A DNA stretch of 33,044 nucleotides from Gammaproteobacteria bacterium (GCA_013214965.1 JABSRU010000046.1:1-33044); one strand, 5' to 3'. Shown: positions 1-8,205, numbered from the stretch's first letter. The notes: generated by a model not told the origin, from the sequence alone. Made by a program: numbers and translations.

Positions 1-406
1 AAATTCGCCGAATTAATCACAAGTCGATACGAAGTCCTTTTTATGAGGGTTTTCTTCTTTATGGGGTTTGATAATTTTAAAATCGTACCTACTTTTAGTG
101 GAATCCTTAAATGCGACTCAGCAGACATTTAATTACAATGAAACTCATACTGTAAAACATCAGCTACAACACACATCTGTCTCTCAGATTTTATTGCCTA
201 ATGCGCCTAAAAAAATAGATGTTTCAACGTTGGTTTTCTGATTAGGTTTTGTATGGGTAATATCGAATTACTTAACAGGCTATTGCTGTGGAAACGAGTT
301 GATCAGAAATAACCAAACCAACAACAGCGATATAACCATTTACAAGTTCTTCAGAGCCTGATTAGGCTCCATTTGATTCAGTTTAATTTCAAATAATTAT
401 TTAAGA
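1..406. other. left-edge region without an identified gene
   Basis: I see no recognisable gene here. A frame on the + strand is open from about 47 to a TGA at 239-241 and its C-terminal half (for example NETHTVKHQLQHTSVSQ) has protein-like composition, but there is no start with a ribosome binding site and I recognise no family. It could be a gene remnant belonging to the same scarred region as the truncated integrase at 1569-2058. Confidence 0.3.
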
Positions 407-916
407 CTAAATAGCGCAGCCATAATAAGTGAAGACGAGGTATTTCATATCCGTTGCTAATAATCCTTTACCCGACACATTGTGTACGTTCATTGTTAAA
501 TCAAAAGATACGACATATTTAGTTCCTTCAATTAAAGGGTAAAAATCGCCCAAATTTATTAGCATATCCTTCGTTGCATTAGCATCTACATAAGCTAAAT
601 CAGGCAAGTCATATAGAAAGCGTCCCTTACGTTTTAGACCTATAACGTTTGATAAACGTTTATCAGTGCCGATTATTTTTAGGCGTAGGAATGCACCTTG
701 ATATACCGATGGAACAACCGCCCTTTGAGGTAAAAGAATACGTTCTGCTAACTTATTTATATAACTGACAGTTAACATTTGCTCTCCATTAACGCAACTG
801 AGGTTTAGTGCTAACCCCAATGGACTATTTTCAAGCTCTTGCCTAACAGTTTCAACACTCGCAATCGTAGATAAAGGGAGTGTGAAATACAATATAAAGA
901 GTATTATTAAGCGCAT
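407..916 (-). CDS. secreted protein of unknown function, partner of the HEFAH ORF
   Basis: A 169-residue protein of unknown function. Residues 1-19 form a clear signal peptide (MRLIILFILYFTLPLSTIAS), so it should be exported. The rest is predicted by eye to be mostly beta-strand, with a Cys near residue 41 and one near the C-terminus (YYGCAI) that could form a disulfide. The ATG overlaps the last codons of the upstream zinc-protease-like ORF by 10 bases, and an AGGAG ribosome binding site lies inside that ORF, so the two are translationally coupled. The pattern LSCV...LTVSY...LPQ...LGDFYPLIEGTKY loosely recalls the beta-sandwich propeptide-like domain beside some M35 proteases, but this is a weak impression. 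It could be an immunity or inhibitor protein for its neighbour; that is inference from coupling only. Confidence 0.7.
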   Translation of the reverse strand: MRLIILFILYFTLPLSTIASVETVRQELENSPLGLALNLSCVNGEQMLTVSYINKLAERILLPQRAVVPSVYQGAFLRLKIIGTDKRLSNVIGLKRKGRFLYDLPDLAYVDANATKDMLINLGDFYPLIEGTKYVVSFDLTMNVHNVSGKGLLATDMKYLVFTYYGCAI

Positions 917-1617
917 GGTTCATCTCCTGCTAGTTCAAGCATATGCTCAAAGAAATATGGGTTGTCTATCATATCTCGAAAAGTAACGTCTGCTGACATT
1001 TTATCATCTTTACGAACAATAAAAAGATTCACTATACGTTGATTATATTCATCTGAATCTTCATATCCTACTTTTTGTTCTCCTTCATGTACCATTTTTA
1101 TTACCGCATGTGCAAATTCATGTCCTAGATCTAACGAAGCATCATTACTCCATTCAACATTACTTAAACGACTTTGGTCAAGTTCTATTCTGTAATCCTT
1201 TGTTCCGGTTTTAATGGCACAAGTTTGAGCATCGGCTCCCCCAATACCTTTAGAAGCCATGATAAAGCTACTATCTTCAAGACTATCGTTAATATCTTTT
1301 ATTATTTCTGAAGCCACACTCAAATATTTCCCCTTAAGAAGATCAAACCATTCTGATTCAATAGTATTATTTACCTCGTTATAAATACCGAACTTCTTAG
1401 CAACTAATTCAATATATCTAGCAGCACAAGGAGAAGAGGATGAACTTAAATATTCACTCATATTATTGACTCTCTGTTTTAACTGGTTTGCAGCCAGTTG
1501 ATATTGAACCTTTTGATGAGCTAGTAATGGATAGGCATTTTTTACTTTTTTTATAACGTCAGTTTGATTTAATGTATCACAACTTTCTTCGTATACTGGG
1601 ACAGTTTTAGGGGCCAT
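907..1617 (-). CDS. HEFAH-motif putative zinc metallopeptidase / effector-like protein
   Basis: A 236-residue protein with a zincin signature: H166-E-F-A-H170 inside LDLGHEFAHAVIKMVHEGEQ, followed by an acidic stretch (GYEDSDEY, 184-191) that may supply a third zinc ligand. The arrangement LGHE-x2-HA followed by an E-rich helix ending in R-I-V resembles the core of M91 (NleD-type) effector peptidases; this is a family-level impression, not a demonstrated match. There is no signal peptide. The N-terminal half is helical and polar. The ATG at 1617 lacks a good ribosome binding site and a stop lies nine codons upstream; the in-frame codons before it read FNPADIANA, which looks like integrase sequence, so the reading frame may be a fusion created by deletion. 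It is coupled to the secreted protein at 407-916. A toxin/immunity-like pair is possible but unproven. Confidence 0.55.
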   Translation of the reverse strand: MAPKTVPVYEESCDTLNQTDVIKKVKNAYPLLAHQKVQYQLAANQLKQRVNNMSEYLSSSSSPCAARYIELVAKKFGIYNEVNNTIESEWFDLLKGKYLSVASEIIKDINDSLEDSSFIMASKGIGGADAQTCAIKTGTKDYRIELDQSRLSNVEWSNDASLDLGHEFAHAVIKMVHEGEQKVGYEDSDEYNQRIVNLFIVRKDDKMSADVTFRDMIDNPYFFEHMLELAGDEPCA

Positions 1618-2058
1618 GGCGTTTGCAATGTCAGCGGGGTTAAATCATGGCTAAAACAATAGCCGAGTCGCTTAGTCGTATTAGGTGCCCAATTTTCATC
1701 AGCAAACAATAAAAACTCACTAATTAGATCACCCATTGATGCAAGTGCCTGTTCTTTTTTTCGCTCAGCTGCCGCTTGGTCTTTTTCCGCGGTAGAGTTG
1801 CCGCCCTGCTCTACCATTGCGCTATACTCAAAAAACTTTTTACGGGCATCAGCTAATGACCAAAGGGGATATTTTCCGATTTCTAAACGACGCTTTTTTA
1901 ATTCAAAATAATATTGATTTTGAAAGGAAGTAACTCCCGATGGATATACTTTAATTTGGAAACGCCCGACTCCACGACCATCGTTCTCTTCGGTGATAAC
2001 ATAGGGTTGAGGCTTGGGGTTTAAAGATGAAAACAGATTAATTACAAAAAGAAAAAAC
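1569..2058 (-). pseudogene. truncated tyrosine integrase (Arm DNA-binding/DUF4102 N-terminal part)
   Basis: Reading the minus strand from about 2058 gives a frame containing GRFQIKVYPSGVTSFQNQYY, then RRLEIGKYPLWSLADARKKF, then WAPNTTKRLGYCFSHDLTPL. This is the order seen in P4-type phage integrases: the Arm-DNA-binding domain (substrate-like 'PSG..SF..RY', 'LGxYPxxSLAxAR') followed by the start of the SAM-like core-binding domain. The family identification is from established motif knowledge. The catalytic domain (R...HxxR...Y) is absent, and the true start is missing: upstream of about 2060 the frame closes without a start and ribosome binding site. The frame runs out at 1569 inside the HEFAH ORF in another frame. 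This is a dead integrase marking an old mobile-element insertion. Confidence 0.72.
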
Positions 2059-2161
2059 AGAGCGTCTACTCATCCAAAGTAATTCACACATTCAACAAAA
2101 TCCACGATCAAAAGATCTAATCTCATCATTGGTTAAACAGCGCCTCTTTACGCATCATTAG
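2036..2161 (+). pseudogene. possible C-terminal gene remnant
   Basis: An open + strand frame beginning after a stop reads LQKEKTERLLIQSNSHIQQN and then PRSKDLISSLVKQRLFTHH before a TAG at 2159-2161. The composition is that of an amphipathic helical protein end. An ATG four codons upstream (ATG AAA ACA GAT TAA) is immediately stopped. I cannot name a family. It may be the tail of a gene truncated when the neighbouring integrase arrived, or it may be chance. Confidence 0.22.
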
Positions 2162-2242
2162 AGAGAAGAAATGACCTGACTATTATCCTTGCTGAACCGT
2201 AATTAGCAACACCAACCATTCCTTGAATTTGTGTCTGATATC

Positions 2243-2737
2243 TTAATATAGTTGAAGATTAACTAACTCTCGTTTAATCGCTTTTTTTTCATGCTCAACT
2301 AAGCGCTCAAATTCAACATCAGTCACCAGCGTTGTAGCCGTAGCATATTCGAAATTGATTTCAGGTAATATATGGCTAAACACCAATTCAGCTCGTTTTA
2401 TATGAAAGTCAGAAGTCACTAATACAACATCTGTGATAGCATTTTTCTGTAAGATTGGTTTAGCTAATGTCGCATCTTCTAAGGTGAAAGCGCTTAAGGC
2501 TATTTCTAGAAAAGCAGTTGACGCTATACCTTTTCGCTCTAAATACTGCTGCACATAACGACCATGTGGATTATTTGTGACATTAAAATACTGACCAAAA
2601 CCGCCAGTGCATAGGATCTTACAATCACCAATTCGATGGTATTCTTGCAACGCCTTTTCACATCTTGAAATAGCGATGGGTAATAAATTACCCAGCGGAT
2701 CGTTAGGAGAACCTAACACAATAATGGCACAAGTCAT
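2243..2737 (-). CDS. YdcF/SanA-like DUF218 domain protein
   Basis: A 164-residue protein of the DUF218 (YdcF/SanA/ElyC) family. Visible family features are the N-terminal strand CAIIVLGSP, a central glycine-rich segment (ILCTGGFGQY), and the late conserved segment VVLVTSDFHIKRAELVFSHI, where DFH-x2-RA matches the family's S-x-x-H-x-x-R-A block. E. coli YdcF binds S-adenosylmethionine, and SanA/ElyC act in envelope integrity; the substrate here is unknown. There is no signal peptide or membrane segment, so this is the short cytoplasmic form. The ATG at 2737 is preceded by AAGGG at good spacing. It stands alone, with a terminator-like hairpin on the far side of its upstream region. Confidence 0.85.
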   Translation of the reverse strand: MTCAIIVLGSPNDPLGNLLPIAISRCEKALQEYHRIGDCKILCTGGFGQYFNVTNNPHGRYVQQYLERKGIASTAFLEIALSAFTLEDATLAKPILQKNAITDVVLVTSDFHIKRAELVFSHILPEINFEYATATTLVTDVEFERLVEHEKKAIKRELVNLQLY

Positions 2738-2832
2738 GCTATTACCCTTTAATTTAATCGTTGAAAAACTATGCTATCAGCCTACCATAACGGAGCATAT
2801 TTGAATGACATCATTAGCCTAATTTTAAATAA

Positions 2833-2863
2833 AAAAGCAGCCCCCCATCGGAGTGCTGCTTTT
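2833..2863 (-). terminator. rho-independent terminator of the protease/cohesin operon
   Basis: A 9-bp perfect stem (AAAAGCAGC / GCTGCTTTT) with a 13-base loop lies 26 bases beyond the stop of the PEP-CTERM gene. On the minus strand it is followed by a run of T (TTTTTTATTT). It sits where termination of the 6995-2889 transcription unit is expected. Confidence 0.8.
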
Positions 2864-2888
2864 ACTTATTATTATTTAGTCGCTAATG

Positions 2889-3428
2889 TTAGCTTTTGCG
2901 GTTAACTCTCACCAACGCAAAGCCAGCAACTAGCATCATTAGCGCTATACTCGGCTCTGGGACTGACACAGCAGCGTTAACTTGAGTTAAAGAAGTTCCC
3001 ACATAACTCGCGCTATAATCAACGGCATAATCTGACCCTGTCGCGCCAAAATCACTAACGCCAACAGCCATTGCGATTAAATCAAAACTCGCCAACACGA
3101 AATCACCAGTAACGGGGGTGAAGAGATCGGTCAAAAAATTAAATGAAATACCATCACTTTGAGATTCAAATTCTAAACCATAAAATGGATCTACCCCATC
3201 AAATAAAGTTAAATCAGTGGTTAATGAAGCGCTGTCAAACGAGAATACGCTGGTATCGAATGCAAAATCGACCCAAAATATATCTGTATCGACAAAATTT
3301 TGAGCGTTAATGGTAACGGTTAAACTGTCACCGACATTCACTTCATTTGACTGAACATCAATAGTTAACAAACTTGCATTGGCACTAAAACCAAGTATTA
3401 GTGCCATAATTGCGATAAATTTTTTCAT
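2889..3428 (-). CDS. cohesin-like PEP-CTERM protein
   Basis: A 179-residue exported protein. The start MKKFIAIMAL (3428) is preferred over the frame's first ATG at 3449 because AAGGAAATAATA precedes it. A signal peptide ends near SANA (residue 19). Residues about 20-140 have the character of a cohesin domain: TIDVQSNEVNVGDSLTVTIN, then a strand pattern FWVDFAFDTSVFSFDSASL, and late GDFVLASFDLIAMAVGVSDF, matching the 'VNVGDTFTV...V.Y....L.F' and 'G.LA.ITF.A...G' blocks of cohesins. Residues 156-179 are a PEP-CTERM tail: VPEP, a hydrophobic helix, then RVNRKS. PEP-CTERM tails are recognised by an exosortase (not in this window). The gene follows the dockerin-containing protease by 24 bases and shares its terminator, so it is probably the protease's cell-envelope partner. 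The cohesin call is by motif reading. Confidence 0.75.
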   Translation of the reverse strand: MKKFIAIMALILGFSANASLLTIDVQSNEVNVGDSLTVTINAQNFVDTDIFWVDFAFDTSVFSFDSASLTTDLTLFDGVDPFYGLEFESQSDGISFNFLTDLFTPVTGDFVLASFDLIAMAVGVSDFGATGSDYAVDYSASYVGTSLTQVNAAVSVPEPSIALMMLVAGFALVRVNRKS

Positions 3429-3452
3429 TATTATTTCCTTTTTAAACATCCA

Positions 3453-6400
3453 TTATTGAACAGGACGACAGCCAGCAGTGTCATAATCAACCACAATGGT
3501 TGCCCCTGCTGAAGCGCCTTGTAACTGGATATAACTCCAGTAATTTAATGTCGAGTCGAGCTCAATATAGATGCAAGCCTGATTATTTGATTCAACCGCA
3601 CTATGGTCATAATCGCCATTGGCAATATTTGGCCACGTACCATTTCGGTAGTAAAGCGACAAATCACCAGCGCCATGAGCAACGGTAATAGCCATCGTTT
3701 GATGGTTTTTCACGTCTGGAATCGCAAAGCTTCGACCTAATGCATCGCCTAAACAAGCAACACTACCCGCTTCTAACGTGCCTTCCTCAAACACTGACTC
3801 TATGGCACAGCTATTAACTAGAGCACCGTAATTAATGTTAATCGTTAAGCTATTAGTCGCAGTCATGCCATCATTATCGGTAACGGTTAATACCACGTTG
3901 AATTGACCGGTGGTGTGAAATACATGGCTAGGATTTGGTTGAATGCTGCTTTCACCATCACCAAAATTCCACGCGTAACTGACAATACGTCCGTACTGAT
4001 CAGATGAACCATCACTGCTAAAACTAACCGCTTCAAATTGAGTCGCACTCCCTTCACCAGAAGCGACTGCAACAGGTGCTTGCGGTGGCGGTGCAACATT
4101 AGAACAACGATCATACGAACAAAGTCCACGCATTAATCGGACATCTCTGGTGTTAACCACGCCATCTTGATTAAGATCGAATGAATCATCGAGAGTTTGA
4201 CCAGCACGGATGGCACGCATAAATGCTCGAATGTCATCACGGTCGACATCACCATCGCCATCCATATCACCGACAGGGATAACGGTTACTTGACTGGTTG
4301 ACGTTGCTGTAGCCCCTTCATTATCGGTCACGGTTAACCCAATGTTATATTGGCCCACTTCGTTATAAACATGAATTGGATGCTCAAGTTCACTGGTACT
4401 CCCATCACCAAAGCGCCATAAATAACTAACAATTTCACCGTCAGCATCCGTAGAACCTTCGCTTGAGAAGGTCAATTCATTACCGCTAATTACCTGATAG
4501 TTACCATTGGTGTTAGCAATCGGCAATTCATTAGGTAACGAATGATCTGCATCATCTCGAATATCGTAATAGGCTTTAAGTGTCACTGCACTATAAGCTT
4601 TAAAGGGATCAATCATGACATTAAAAATGCCACCAGCGGTAAACTTACACTGTTCCATCGCGCCTGGACCTTCCCAAGGTCGACAGCTATAGACTTCTTT
4701 CGATACAGCAACATTATGTCCAACGTGTAAATCAGGATCGCCATTAGAACCCGCTACAATTTCAATCACTACTAATGACGCAGCATTAGGGACACTGAAA
4801 TGATAAGTACGAGGTGTGGCTCCTTCTGGTGATGACAAATCAACATCTTGTGCTAAATAAACCCGACGACAACCGTCACAAAGTGGCTCATCATTTGGAT
4901 TATACAAAGTAATATTAACTGGTGAAGTCGTTGATGACGTAGCGCCATCATTATCAGTCACCGTTAGTGTCACTGAGTATTCACCAAGATCTTGATACTG
5001 ATGAACAGCATTAGTCTCGTCGCTGGTATAACCATCGCCAAAGTCCCAATGATATTGCGTTATCTCACCATCAACATCGACCGCAGCGCCGCTATTAAAA
5101 TGAAGTTGATGATTAATAATCCCTTGATAGCTTGCGGCAATATTTGCAAACGGCGGCTGGTTATTTTGATCGCGCGTTTCATAATAAACATGTAGCTCAG
5201 CATCCCAATATTCGGCAAAGGGATCAATCATGATATTAAATACACCACCTTGATTAAATTGACAATATTCTGCCAATTTAGCGGCGCTAAAAGGTTTACA
5301 GTCGGCGGTCGTCGTATCCACCGGCTTATTACGGCTCACGTACATGTCGGGATCGCCACCATAGGCACCGGCAAGTACCACCACCACTTTTTCTGCATTA
5401 TCAGGGATCGAAAATTGATACCTTTTAGGAGCATCATCTTTAGGCGACCATAACCCAGCTTGCTTAATCACGTGAAAACGACGCTGACCAGCTTCAAGCA
5501 GCGGATCATCAACCGCTAAGACTTGTAATGTTGCATTATCATAGGCAGTGAACGCGTGAACAGCAGCATGATACGACTTATCAGTTTTAGGCCCTAATAT
5601 AGCAACAAATTCAGGTTGTCCAGCGGACAAAAATGAAATGAAGTCAGCTTGCCATTTACCATCAGCTTGTAGAGCTGGCACTTGCCCAGCTGAAACATAC
5701 ATATCAGGATCTTGAGTATAGCCGTCTAAATAGAATGCCAATGCTTGCGTACCTTGCGGTGCATCAATAACAAAGGTATCAACATCACCTTTATTCGCTG
5801 ACATATTGTTAAATGTGGCAATCTCCTCCCCTTGAGGGCCAAAATCCAGTCCCGAACGACCATCCCACTGATGTGGTGCATCAGTGGTTAAATCGCTTAA
5901 GCCCACAGCCACTAAATTCTCATTAGTCCATAACGCGTTACGAGCATTACCGTGTAAAGCAGCGGTCATTCTCGCGACTTGATCTTGGGTAAACATCGCG
6001 TAATTACTGGTGTAATGCATGAAGTTTTCAGTATTAGTCGCCTGGCCCAAACAATTTTGTGAATTTTCATACATATCAGTCGACAGTGACATTTGTGGTG
6101 TATCACAACTTCTGTCACCCGTTAAGCTACAAAATGTTTCATTAGCCAGCGAACAAGTGTCACCAGAAAACGTATGCGGTAGGTTGAGCCAATGGCCGAA
6201 CTCATGAGTTAACACCGAGCGAAAATTCTCATCAGTGTTATCGCCAACGTACCAACCGTTATAAACAACTCGCGCCGTGTTTGCTGCGGTCATTGCACTA
6301 TCTGGGTACCAGGCAACCCCAGAATTATTAGTTGAACCGTCATCATATAAATCGTTCATGATATAAACGTTCATATATTTGTTGTTGTCCCAAGCATCAG

Positions 6401-6995
6401 CGGCGATCAGTTGATCTGATCCCGTGCCATTACCATAACCGGCTTGATCACGGTTATAACGTACAATACCAGTACTTTGTTGGCCAACCGGATCTTTTTT
6501 AGCCAGTACAAATTCAATATTTAGATTTTCTCTAATCGCCTGAAATTGTGCAGCAATCGGACTATCGTGGGTATTTGTTCCTTGAAAATCCTCATTGAGT
6601 CGCAGTAAAGCATTGACGATTTTATCATCGGTTAAACAACTTTCTTCACTATCACTACAGGTGAATTGCTCACCATAAACGTGAAAAACTACCGGAATAT
6701 AATATCGCCCAGCAATGCCATCCCCAAATGATAACGCATTAGTTGTCGCAGCACGTAAACGACTTAGCAACGATTTAGGTTGTTGCTGCTCGATAGCAGA
6801 GTATCGTAATTCTTGGCTTATTTTTTTTTGTAATTTTGCCCAGTCTTGACCATTTCCATCAATGGCACATACCTTACCGGCAGAAGTGTTTGAATAATTT
6901 GTTAATGGAATGTGTTGCCCAGCAATGGATGAAAATGATGCCGACAACAGCATAATCATAGACAGTGCTTTTCTCTGTTGATGTATACGAAGCAT
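3453..6995 (-). CDS. secreted M43-type metalloprotease with PPC-like, PKD and dockerin modules
   Basis: A 1180-residue secreted protein. The signal peptide is about residues 1-26 (...FSSIAG). The catalytic domain (about 95-350) carries the metzincin motif HEFGHWLNLPH (zinc ligands H264, H268, H274; catalytic E265) and a Met-turn around M326 (ENFMHYT), as in pappalysin/cytophagalysin M43 enzymes. Cys residues flank this domain as is usual there. After it come modular repeats: PPC-like beta domains near 385-495, 505-610 and 712-815; PKD domains near 615-700, 825-905 and 970-1055, each with W-x-FGDG; and a dockerin type I-like double EF-hand at about 908-960 (DMDGDGDVDRDD and DLNQDGVVNTRD). A last PPC-like domain ends the protein. 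There is no PEP-CTERM tail. AAGGA precedes the ATG. It should degrade extracellular protein; retention on the cell could be through the cohesin-like protein encoded just downstream. Confidence 0.9.
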   Translation of the reverse strand: MLRIHQQRKALSMIMLLSASFSSIAGQHIPLTNYSNTSAGKVCAIDGNGQDWAKLQKKISQELRYSAIEQQQPKSLLSRLRAATTNALSFGDGIAGRYYIPVVFHVYGEQFTCSDSEESCLTDDKIVNALLRLNEDFQGTNTHDSPIAAQFQAIRENLNIEFVLAKKDPVGQQSTGIVRYNRDQAGYGNGTGSDQLIAADAWDNNKYMNVYIMNDLYDDGSTNNSGVAWYPDSAMTAANTARVVYNGWYVGDNTDENFRSVLTHEFGHWLNLPHTFSGDTCSLANETFCSLTGDRSCDTPQMSLSTDMYENSQNCLGQATNTENFMHYTSNYAMFTQDQVARMTAALHGNARNALWTNENLVAVGLSDLTTDAPHQWDGRSGLDFGPQGEEIATFNNMSANKGDVDTFVIDAPQGTQALAFYLDGYTQDPDMYVSAGQVPALQADGKWQADFISFLSAGQPEFVAILGPKTDKSYHAAVHAFTAYDNATLQVLAVDDPLLEAGQRRFHVIKQAGLWSPKDDAPKRYQFSIPDNAEKVVVVLAGAYGGDPDMYVSRNKPVDTTTADCKPFSAAKLAEYCQFNQGGVFNIMIDPFAEYWDAELHVYYETRDQNNQPPFANIAASYQGIINHQLHFNSGAAVDVDGEITQYHWDFGDGYTSDETNAVHQYQDLGEYSVTLTVTDNDGATSSTTSPVNITLYNPNDEPLCDGCRRVYLAQDVDLSSPEGATPRTYHFSVPNAASLVVIEIVAGSNGDPDLHVGHNVAVSKEVYSCRPWEGPGAMEQCKFTAGGIFNVMIDPFKAYSAVTLKAYYDIRDDADHSLPNELPIANTNGNYQVISGNELTFSSEGSTDADGEIVSYLWRFGDGSTSELEHPIHVYNEVGQYNIGLTVTDNEGATATSTSQVTVIPVGDMDGDGDVDRDDIRAFMRAIRAGQTLDDSFDLNQDGVVNTRDVRLMRGLCSYDRCSNVAPPPQAPVAVASGEGSATQFEAVSFSSDGSSDQYGRIVSYAWNFGDGESSIQPNPSHVFHTTGQFNVVLTVTDNDGMTATNSLTININYGALVNSCAIESVFEEGTLEAGSVACLGDALGRSFAIPDVKNHQTMAITVAHGAGDLSLYYRNGTWPNIANGDYDHSAVESNNQACIYIELDSTLNYWSYIQLQGASAGATIVVDYDTAGCRPVQ

Positions 6996-7408
6996 AGGTG
7001 TTCCTTAGTTTTCATATTAATACATAAGGTTATGTAAGCTAACAGCTAAAACAAGTAGTCACTGTTATTTACAAGCAAACACCATACAGTAAGATTATAT
7101 TGTATACAATATAACAATCTGACAACAATTATTTAACTAGAGAAATTATTTTGTTGCTTAGTGGCAATCAATAAAATTAACCCTCTCCATCGAACGATCA
7201 ATTAGTAACCAATATCTGTGCTAATTACAAATCATTAGTCGCCATATAGTCTTATTCCATTAAATATGACAGCACTAAAGTTGTATTTGTTATAAATGAT
7301 AAATACTATTAACAAATGTAAAATCCCTTAAAAATTAACAGATTAGGCTTCTAATCAAACAAAACAACAGATAGAATACTGCATACAACATTCAATTAAG
7401 GAAATATA
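6996..7408. other. divergent intergenic region between protease and VWA-like PEP-CTERM genes
   Basis: A 413-base AT-rich spacer that must hold the promoters of both divergent units. It contains the 20-bp palindrome listed separately and a second dyad, GATTAG-gctt-CTAATC at 7341-7356, 53 bases before the + strand ATG. I could not assign a convincing -24/-12 (sigma-54) or -35/-10 pair on either strand. No coding sequence is evident. Confidence 0.5.
7095..7114. promoter_or_regulatory. 20-bp perfect palindrome, candidate operator
   Basis: TTATATTGTATACAATATAA is its own reverse complement over all 20 bases. The core TTGTATACAA has the spacing of GntR/FadR-type operators (T-x-GT-x2-AC-x-A). It lies 100 bases upstream of the protease start, in the shared divergent region, so one regulator could control both surface-protein units. 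The regulator is not identified and no GntR gene is in the window. Confidence 0.5.
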
Positions 7409-8167
7409 ATGTTTAATAAATTTGTTGCTTCAACTTTGCTATGCAGTGCTGCGTTAGCTGGGATGGCAAATGCCACATTAGTGGATTTAGAACTTCAACT
7501 GTTAACGGATGTATCGACTAGTATTTCAGATGCTCCTTGGGGCAACGAGTACGGACTACAATTACAAGGATATTCAGCAGCATTTAGAAATGAATCGATT
7601 ATTGACGCAATCCTAGCTGGAAAAGAAGGTAGCATAGCGGTTCAATACATTGAATGGTCTGATTTTAATAAACAAGCCGTTCAGTTAGACTGGATATTAA
7701 TTGACAGTAAAGAGTCTGCTTTAGCTTTTGCTGATTCACTTGATGCACTAACTCGTCAATATCATGGTAATACAGCGATTGGTTCAGCGATCAATTATGG
7801 TGTTTCTAAATTCTTTAACAACGGTTTTACCAGCAACAGACAGGTTATTGACATTTCTGGTGACGGTGAGATTAACGATGGTGCGCCTATTTCAGAAGCT
7901 CGTGATGCAGCATTTTTAGCTGGTATAGATACCATTAATGGTATCACTATTGGTGATGAGTCTGGTCTTAGTGAATTTTATATCAATAATGTTATTGGCG
8001 GTTCAAATGCCTTTCATTTACACGCTACAGATTTTTCTACCTTCAATGCTGGCATTCAACAGAAGCTATTAAGAGAAATTTCAACTCAAGTGCCAGAGCC
8101 AACATCCATTGCTTTGTTTGGTCTAGGTCTACTTGGTATGTCACGGTTAAATCGTAGTAAAAAATAG
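7409..8167 (+). CDS. VWA-like DUF1194 protein with PEP-CTERM tail
   Basis: A 252-residue exported protein. The signal peptide ends near ANA (residue 22). The body is a von Willebrand A-like domain of the DUF1194 type: D34-V-S36-T-S38 (MIDAS DxSxS), a Thr in GNTAIGSAIN, and DISGDGEINDG, all expected metal-site positions. Residues 228-252 are a PEP-CTERM signal: VPEP, a hydrophobic helix, and the basic end RLNRSKK. It is probably processed and anchored by an exosortase encoded elsewhere, as is the cohesin-like protein on the other side of the divergent region. AAGGAAATATA precedes the ATG. A ligand is not predictable; VWA domains usually mediate metal-dependent protein binding. It is monocistronic, closed by a strong terminator. 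Confidence 0.88.
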   Translation: MFNKFVASTLLCSAALAGMANATLVDLELQLLTDVSTSISDAPWGNEYGLQLQGYSAAFRNESIIDAILAGKEGSIAVQYIEWSDFNKQAVQLDWILIDSKESALAFADSLDALTRQYHGNTAIGSAINYGVSKFFNNGFTSNRQVIDISGDGEINDGAPISEARDAAFLAGIDTINGITIGDESGLSEFYINNVIGGSNAFHLHATDFSTFNAGIQQKLLREISTQVPEPTSIALFGLGLLGMSRLNRSKK

Positions 8168-8173
8168 TAAATA

Positions 8174-8205
8174 AAAGTAGGAATGGGCTATCCCATTCCT
8201 ACTTT
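8174..8205 (+). terminator. rho-independent terminator after the VWA-like gene
   Basis: A 14-bp perfect stem (AAAGTAGGAATGGG / CCCATTCCTACTTT) with a CTAT loop starts 7 bases after the stop codon. The symmetric A/T flanks could let it act in both directions. Confidence 0.85.

Noticed and set aside
4542-6207. Several 60-70 codon + strand ORFs inside the protease gene
   Set aside because: They are antisense shadows of a long, motif-rich coding sequence, without ribosome binding sites or family features.
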